Below, one piece after another: positions 50,001 through 59,000 of a DNA stretch of 64,000 nt. Both the position numbers and the translations under genes were made by a program. The stretch's first letter is position 1. Each line of letters opens with the position of its first letter. The notes beneath the pieces were generated by a model, which did not search any database, was not told the DNA's origin, and saw only the letters and a list, made by a program, of their open reading frames with translations. Origin of the DNA: Opisthocomus hoazin (Eukaryota > Chordata > Aves > Opisthocomiformes > Opisthocomidae); assembly GCF_030867145.1 (NCBI RefSeq), contig NC_134428.1, positions 7,130,001-7,194,000 of the forward strand, read 5' to 3'.

Positions 50001-53000
50001 GAAGTACCGTAAAAAGTAACAGCAGTGGAACAAGGGAATACAAAACTCTGTATACAAGAGAAAATAATTTTTAAGTAGTTAGTTTTCAGAAGAATGTAAG
50101 TGATTTAGGTATAAAAGTCCCTTGGACTTTAGTTGAATTTAAGCTGAAAAGAACCGTTGGAAGGTTTTCTGACAGATTTAGTAGGCTTGTGGTTTTTGTT
50201 CTGCTAAGTGCTAACAGTAAGTGACAGTTTAAAATAATAGTAAAACCACGGTTACAGCTCCAGAGGAAAGAATATTAGTGAGCTGAACTTCTGACAAAAT
50301 CAAGTTTGATGTTAAAAAGTAATTAGGCTAATATGAAGAAACATAAGCCATGAAAATAGCGACAGGTACGTAATGAGACTAGATACAAAGGAATACATAT
50401 GTGTGTGTACGGTAAATGTAAGAAGACTTTTCTGTCTTCATTTAGTCCAGTTCTAACCCCACTGCCCCCTGTTTTTTTAAAATTCATTTTTAATTTATTT
50501 GACATAAGGGGGCGAGGAGGGGAGCAGAAACACTGTGTCAATGTTTATTGTGAACAGACTGATGTTGCTGTCCTAGAATAATGAAATGCTCATTCTAGTA
50601 GTGGAAATGGCTGCTTTGGTGCATGTGTAAAACATAGGTTTTGTTTCAAAAATCCATAAACTAGATTGGCGGGATTCTAGCTCTCAGATCTGGAGCCAGT
50701 GAGGATTTGTTTTGGAGACTATTGCATTTTAATATTATTCCACAGTATTTCCTCTGGTAGATGTCTTGCATAGTTCTATGCTGAGATTAGTGTGGGGACC
50801 CCTCTCCTCCCAGCAAGTTCTTACATCAGTCAATAGAAATTGTGCTGAGTGGTCCCAGCGTCAGTTAAATTGAGTAGAAATATTTGTGTCTCTGCTTAGT
50901 GCTTTCAGTTACATAGAATGTGTCTGTGTCAAGTGATGCTGACACAGATACTCTTCCATATGTACCCTCACATATGTAAGCAGTAAAGAATGGATTATCC
51001 ATCTCCTTCGGTGACATTTCCGCCTGATCTGTCTTGCTTCTGTCTGATTATTTAAGCATGACTTTGCTTTCCTTGGGCTGATGTTTTTTTCTCGTCCTGT
51101 TGTCAGGTTTTCATGGCTGACCACTTTGTCAACCACTTTTGTCATAAGCAGCAGTTGTTGCCAAACAGTGTCAACAGTGCCAGTTTCTGAAGTGGTGCAA
51201 CCGCTTCCCCCTAGCTCTAGGAATCTCAGCTGGCTGGTTGCTTGGGACCATTTCCTTTCAGGTGCTGAATATCTTTGCAGATGAGACTCCGCAGCCCACC
51301 AAGGGCAATGTTGTTGGCGGTGACCCGTTGGCAGTGCTCTTCCTAAAGCAGTGCAAGGTGCTGTTGGCTTGCTTTGCCGTGAAGGGTGCGTTGCTGGCTT
51401 GTGGTCAGCTGCTTGTCCACCAGGACTGCCGGATCCTCCTCTGTAGAGCTGCTTTCAGGCCCCTGCCGTGTAAGGGTGCCTAAGGCCATTTCTCCTCAGA
51501 TGCAGGACTTCACATTTCCCCTTGTTGAACTTCAAGGGATTCGTCTGAGTTCAGTTCTTCAGCCTGTCCAGATCCCCGTGAATGGCAGCACAAGCTGTCT
51601 GTGAACTTGCTGAGGATGCACACTGTCCCAGCGTCAAGGTCATTAATGAAGGTGTTAAACAGCATTGGCCCCAGTAGTGACTTGCCTCCAGCTTGGCTTG
51701 CCACAGTGCCACAGCTATGCTGAAAGAAAAGAATTTGAACCCTCCCCTTGTCTACATGTGATTTAGCTTAGGAAAGACTTTCAGAGGGAAATGCTGTTGT
51801 AATAGTGTGATTTTTCTTCTTGCTATTCTAAATAAGCTCTAGAGTAACCTGTGATGCCTGAGATCTTGGGGAAGATTCACATGTATAGTAAACAACAAAC
51901 CTATCCCAAATGTTAAATAAGATTAGTAATCTGTGCCTTATCACAGAGACGAGTGTTTGCTTTATGTTTGTGCAGGCAGAGTACTTCGTGTAAGTCGTGA
52001 AGTACCACAGCTGAGATTTGTATAAGCTTTTTATTGCATAGCAGAACTAGTATCTGAAAATGGTAAACACAAAGCTTTCTTAAAAAACAACAAAAAATTA
52101 GCATTTAGAACGTTAGTAATTCTGCTTTTGATGACACATCAAACCTAACAGCTCACTTTGAGGGAGGGAGAGATATGCGTAGTGGGTTTGACATTCATGT
52201 GTTGTAGGGCAGTTGAAACAATGCAAATCATTTATCATTTAATTATCGTTTAATATTCACGTTTCAGGTTATAGGAATTGTGTATTCATATTTCTTTGAC
52301 TCACTTCCCCCATCGTTTTAGAATTTGCAGTGATGTGGGTGAATCAGATATTTGTCATGCACATACCTTTTTAAAGAATACATAAGGAGCTTTTATAACA
52401 AGATCTAAAGAGATGCTCTCTTAGTCTAACTTGTTATTTTGAAATAAGTTTCTTTAATTTCTCGTTGCTACGGAGACTGGGTGTGTTGTGTTGATTGTTC
52501 TTCTGAAAGTCAGTTTTCATTGTCATGTGATAAAAACAGTGTTGGGAGCTGCTTAGTTACAGCAAATTCTTGTGTCAAGGTTATTTTGGACTACATGCAT
52601 TTCTTTAATGATTAGTTGCAGCTCATTTTCTAGCACATAAGAAACTTTGCATCTAGTTATTTTGTAATACATGTTTTTCTTCTAAATTCTTTTGTTAATT
52701 CACTTAGTGCATTGTAGGTGATGCTGCTGCAATAGTAAGAGTAGTAACATTTTTTTGTTTTAATAAATAATGGCCCAGGAATTTGGGCAAGCTGAATGAT
52801 TTGAAGCATTTGAAATAACAAACATTTTGGAAATGCTTTGGAAGTGCTGCAAAATACACTAGGTGAGTGAGAGGAAACTAAGTTTCAGATATATTGCAGT
52901 AATGAAATCTCACTGTTTACCTTAAAAACAATTGATTGCATGACTAGAGTAGAAAAATTTCCTCAACTGTAATATTCTGAACATCTTAAGGCAAGGAAAA

Positions 53001-56000
53001 TCAGTTGGTAGTGATCTGACTATTGTGATTTAATGAACAAATATGCTTCAGGTTATGACAGCTGATATTTGTGTGTGTCCCCAAAGCTCTTGCGAAGAAT
53101 TTGAGGTAAACATCTTCCTGAAGGCTTTGAGAACACAGATTTCAGTGACACATCAGTCAGTGTTGAAATGATTAGTTCTGGATATCTGCAAAACTGATTT
53201 ATTCAGCTGGTCTCCTAGACTCTCCGAAGAGTCACTGGTATCCAAAACGAAACTGAGTTTCCTGGGTTCACTTGGAAAAGTGGAAAAATTCTTAGGTCAT
53301 TTTAGTTTCAAGTAGTCGTAATCTCGTTCTTCCATGTGAAGTATTTGAATAGCTCTTTCATAACGATTAGGATATTATTGCAAAAGGATCAGCCTCAGCA
53401 TTCAGCCTGTTTCCTAGCCTTCTGATAGAATAGACTAATTAGACTCTCTAGTATAATTTTCTAAGCTGTTTTTTTGGGTCGCCCCCCTCCCCCCCTGGTC
53501 AGTGAGCCTTTCTCAAATTGTGTGGGCATATTGTGCCAGTGGCTTCTTGGCAATGCTGAATTTTTTAAATTGGGAATATTTTTTCTTTATGGAATACTAT
53601 TACGTCCCTTTTGCGAGGCAAAATTCATTGAAGTTGACTGTTAAACTGGATAATCTCAGATTGCGTATTCTTAGACTATATTTAGAAATGTTGGAGGAAA
53701 ATGTTTTACAAAGGACAGGCTTTATAGCAAGAAAAGCAGATAGAGAAGTTGATAACACAGTGTTTAGGGAAATGGGGGATGAGAATTTGACTATACTTTA
53801 TCTTACACTTTTATGTACCTTCTGTTTGCTGTACACTCTGTAACCTAATCTGCCTCCTCTTATCTAGTGTCTCTATGATTTAAGCCACACTGCATTTGAA
53901 TTTGGCATTTTATATGAATCCGTTTTACAACACTTCATTCAGAACCATAGCTCTTCATTGATGGGTGAAATGATGTGTTGTGCGTCTTGAAATGATTGCA
54001 TCACTTACCTTAAGCAGCTTCTTAGAGAGAGGGAAAAATATCTCGTCTCTGCTTGTGAAAACTGATTTGCATATTCCTGTTTTCAGTGCTTTTTTTCCTG
54101 CTTAGTTAGTTGGTGACTTCTGACAAGTTACAAAAACCTTGTATAAAAAGCATGAGACGCGTTACTTCGTAAGATCAACAACTTCCTCGTACTTCTTATC
54201 CACAAAGCCATTTTTTCCTTTTTCAGATGTGATATAAATACTAAGATAGAGCCCTTTCATAATGTAGATTTGAACACAGTCTGTGTTATGAAGCTATCAC
54301 GAGAACAGCTTTCACTTTGTCATGCATGTGGTGTATGTCTTTCATGACAGGCAGTTAAGTTTGTCATAGTATTCCTCATTACAGTTTTTTTCAGATTGTT
54401 TTTATACTATAATCTCATTGTATTGTATATAGTTCAACTTCCACTTCTGTGAGTAATAGTTCTTATTTTTCGTATTTCATTTAGAGTATAGATGGTTACA
54501 ATTAATGGTGATCTTGCTCTCTTAATAGTAGGATCATAGTATAATTCAGGTTGGAGGGCATCTCTGGAAGTCATCTAGCCCAAGCTCTGTATATAGATTC
54601 TACATATTCTTGCAGTACACTGTTTATTTCAATTCATTCTCAAGATTCATGCATGTTTTTTTCTATTTGGAGATTTGGTATCTTTATAGTGTTTTCTAGT
54701 GTTTTTATCAAGACATAGAGATCTGTTGGATTTTTTGTTTATTTGTAAGCCTGCGTTTAGAAATAAGACATGTTTTAGGAGTAAGCTCCACAGAAAGCAC
54801 TTGTTAGTATCTGGTGCTTGTGCCAGAAACTTATTTACAGTATTCTTTAGGCCACTATAGAATATAGTGATATATGAGAAACTACTTTTTTTCAAATTTT
54901 GTTCTTACCATGCTCATTTTACAGAAGCCCTAGTGGGATTTTTGTATCTTTTTCAAGAAGCAGTTGTGTGGGGGTGGGTTGTTTGTTTGTTTGTTTTGGT
55001 TTTTTTTTTCTTTTAAGGTGTAGGAAATTAAGTCCTATGAGGCCTATTCCCCTGCAACAAAAATCATAACTTAAAGGTATACCGTTCTTTAACCTTTTAA
55101 TAAAATCTTTGGAAGTCAGCTTTTATGAAACACTTTCTTACTGGTATTAATTTCTGTTAACAGCCAGAAATCTTACTTTGAGGAACATAAGATGCATCTA
55201 ATTAGACTTGCATAGTAGACCTTAACTGTGCTTGGTCTATGTATACATGCTTCAATAAGCACAGCTATCTGTCAGAGAAACTTTGTGGACATTACTGGAA
55301 AATAACCAACCTCCTTCAAGTCTCCTTGCCCCCTCATAAGAGTGGGTTTTAAAAGGGATGCTGTAGCAGAAGCGAAGTGGGGGACATTTCACCTGGGGAG
55401 CCTTGGTCCTCCTCCAAGAAGTCCCGTCGGGGGGCTGATGGGCTGTGGCATTCCGTATGAATAGCATCTCTCTTCCATGCTCTCCTCTGTTTGATGTGAG
55501 GACATGCTGCTTGTTACCCTGTTGCGTTCATCTGCTTGATATAAGAGTCCTTAGACAATGGTTGCTACTTTTCCTGGCGTGAATTATCTTGTTGCTGAGG
55601 ATATGCATTTATCAGTAATATTGCTTGCTGTCTTTTCATTATATACGTAGAAGTCAGGTATATGTTTCCCAAAATGCAAGCTTGTTTTATGCACTAAAAA
55701 AAAATTATTGTTCTTACAGTAGTTTTGATTTCCTTTTAGGCGGAGTTTCCTTAAATGCTAATTTTTAAATAATAATTTGGGAGGAACTGCAATATTTTTG
55801 CTTCAAAATTAGGCAGGGAATTGAAGGTATTTGACAACTCACATTTATTATATAATTGAGCCTTCCTTGTCATTCCAGATAGTTTTCCAGAAAAGATAAT
55901 AAATAAGCAGGTTTGTTGTTGCTAAAGTAGTTCTGTGGCTGTGTACCTTCATGAATATTTAAAGAAAATTTATATTCAATAAAATATTTTGTTTTATTTC

Positions 56001-59000
56001 ATAGCTTTGTTGAGTAGGATACCATACACTAGTAATCCCAGTCAAGTATTGCTGTATAAACAAGCCCTGACTGTATGCATACTCTTGAAAGAAATTTACT
56101 GAAAGTTTTTCCTTTTTCTGACTTTGGTTTCAGTACAGGAGTTTAGTAGGACCATTAAGAGATTTTGTATGATTTGTGAATACATACAGTGGTTTCTGGT
56201 GAGTTTTCAAGTATGTGTGGCAGTAGAAATACTTACCACCTCATAAAATCCCTAAAATTGTATCTTCCATTTTAGAAAATTGATAGAAGTTACTCGTGTC
56301 TCACCATTTGAAGTTTTGGTACTTACATTCCTCTTCTCTTTGCTTAGAGATGTTATTATGTACTGATTCATTACCATAATTAGTATTGTATTTTTCCTCT
56401 GGTTTTATGCAAAGGCACTGTTAATGGCTTAGAGTGAATACACATAATTTTGTAACATTCTGATTGGTCTTCAAGAAAAGTAGTAAAGCAAAAAACTCAC
56501 TGCAGTGTTTAATTTGGTCTTAAGTAATTTCACTGGATAAAAATGCTATGGAATAAAATATACTCTGCTAAAAAAGGTTGGTTGATCCTTCCTGCATTAG
56601 CTTATAAATAAAGTGTTTATTGTAACCTGGAAATATCTTTATCGGATTTTCTTACTTGTATTTGTATTTAAATTTTGTATTTAAATGTGTGTATATTTCT
56701 CTAGTCATACTTTAGAGAGATTTTTGAGATAAATCTGCTCTGTCAAACTGTGTTTGTCTTAAGGAAGAAAAAGTGGGGAAATGCTTGTGGTTTCTTCTTT
56801 GTTTAGAAGACATAAATCTTCAAAGGTGTTCTGCTAATCTGCTGCTTATGTGTACCCAAATAATAATAAATCACAGAGACACCTGGGAAGGAGTTAAATT
56901 CTGGTTTCATAGCATGCTATAAATCTTTTTTTTTGTTACTGCATTTCAAACCATAGTATTCTTTCAGTGTAGCTCTTAATGTGCAGTTTTCTAGTTTTAT
57001 AATCAAATAACCAAAGAAAAGTATGTCTTTTATCATTGTTCTGCATGAGTAATCACCAATAAAGCCTATACGTATAAAGCTTAATCAACAACACATGCTA
57101 GACCTGTGCCATTTGAGCAAAGAGAGTAATTTGTAGGAACACTAGTTTGTCATCTTCTACCAATGAGCTGATACAGGGTAAAATGACATATTGTCATTCT
57201 GTCTTTCAGCTACTTATTAACATGGGAGAAGTGATTAGGCAGGGAAATTTGTTGTAACTGAGATTTTGGAGATGGGTGTGCTTTTAGTGGCATAATTCCC
57301 CGTCTGTTTTCCCAGGTATTCCAGCCTGTTTTTTTTTCGCTCTCTCTCGCTCTTTTCCTCTATCCTTTTCAACTTGTCCTTATGGTCTGGTCACTTATTC
57401 TTCAGCACAGAATGTGGAATTGTTTGGTGCACTTCAAAAGATGCTGAAAGCGTTGTGTTTAATCACTAGTCTCATAACAGGCTAATGGTTTTGCTTCAAG
57501 TTAGGTGGTAAAGTGTGGAAAAGTTGCAGAAGTAAAACTGGGCCCTTCACATAGAAGTATTTAACATCCTTAACAACAGGTAGTGCTGTTGGGTCAGCTG
57601 GACAAGAATTGCTGCAGATCTGACCCTTAACTCCTATACAGGAGTTTCTACTCCTGTAAAATACTGCTATGAGTATCTGGTATAATGCCTCTTGAAGTCA
57701 TTAAAGACTTTTTAGTGAGTGCTTACTAACTTTTTTTTTTTCAGACATGCTCTGATAAAAAGAGCTATGTAAATTCATATGTATCAGGATGGGCCCTCTT
57801 TGGAATCTAGCTAAATAGTAGTAATGAGAAGGAATGACAATTAATAAGATCATAAAGAGGCATATTAGAAAATTGTGACTCGGCTATAGTATCCTGCTTT
57901 GAATTTCAGTCTTGTATCAAAAACCCTAAGTGAATTGAAGTCTTTCTGAAGTTCTTCTGTACTGTATCAGTTTTAAGTCAATAGGCACAATAGTAAGAAA
58001 TGGATTTTTTTTTCATGCTCTCTCACTACAGGTGGAAGGCACTGAGTCTGTTCTCAGATGTAGAAATGAGATGGTGTATGATTATTTCATGAGAATCCTT
58101 AAAACTTAATATGTTGTAATTGTTTACAGTTATTTCCATGCAGACATATTTACACTTCTGGTGAGAAATCTTTTTGTCTAGCTGTCATGTAATTTTTTTT
58201 CTTTGTGAATAAATTACTTAGATTCATTTTAATATGGTATATAGACTTCAGCTATGTTTCTGATTTTTTTTTTTCCATTAATCTGAATATCAGCATCCAT
58301 CTCTGGTGGAAAAACTGACTTGTTCTTTGTAGTCTAGGAAATGAAAAACATCATAAAATGCATAAAATCATCAAGGACTTCATTAAAATTTGATAGCTGG
58401 GTAATCAATAGTTTCTTCTGAATTATTTAGCAATGTCCTACTAAAGGACTGAATAAAATTGAGATTGCATAGTTCAGAAAACTGATTTGAAATCCATAGA
58501 AACATTAATATAGTACCAGTGTAGGGTTTTTGTATATAAATATGGCATTGCTCACAACAGCAGTGTATTTTTGTGTGTGTGTGTGTATATGACATATATT
58601 TATTTTTTGTTTGTGTATTTATATATACAATATCATAAGGACCATCAAACATATTTGCATGTGTTTCTGAATACTTCTCATTCTTAAATAAATTCCCATA
58701 AATAAAATGCCTTTTCATGTATAATCTGTTTACAGCTTTCTGTAATCTGTTACATGTCTAGGGTTTCATCATTCCTAGAGCTTGTACCATTCACTTTTCT
58801 GGCATGATTTTGACCTGCCCGTGTTCTGTCTTCTCTCTAAACAGTTGCAGGTTTCATGTGGATGATGATGTGTGCTGCACCTGTGGCACCTGTGTATTTC
58901 TACCCTGCTGTTTTCTTAAAGAGAGTAAAAGTTGTCTGAATTCACTCTCTTGCAACACATTTTAAGTATGTTTCTTCTCTATAAACACTTCTGGCATGCT

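Noticed and set aside
53502..53843. 113-codon open frame in intron 13
   Set aside because: It resembles no family I know and has no supporting exon structure; AT-rich introns of this length yield such frames by chance.
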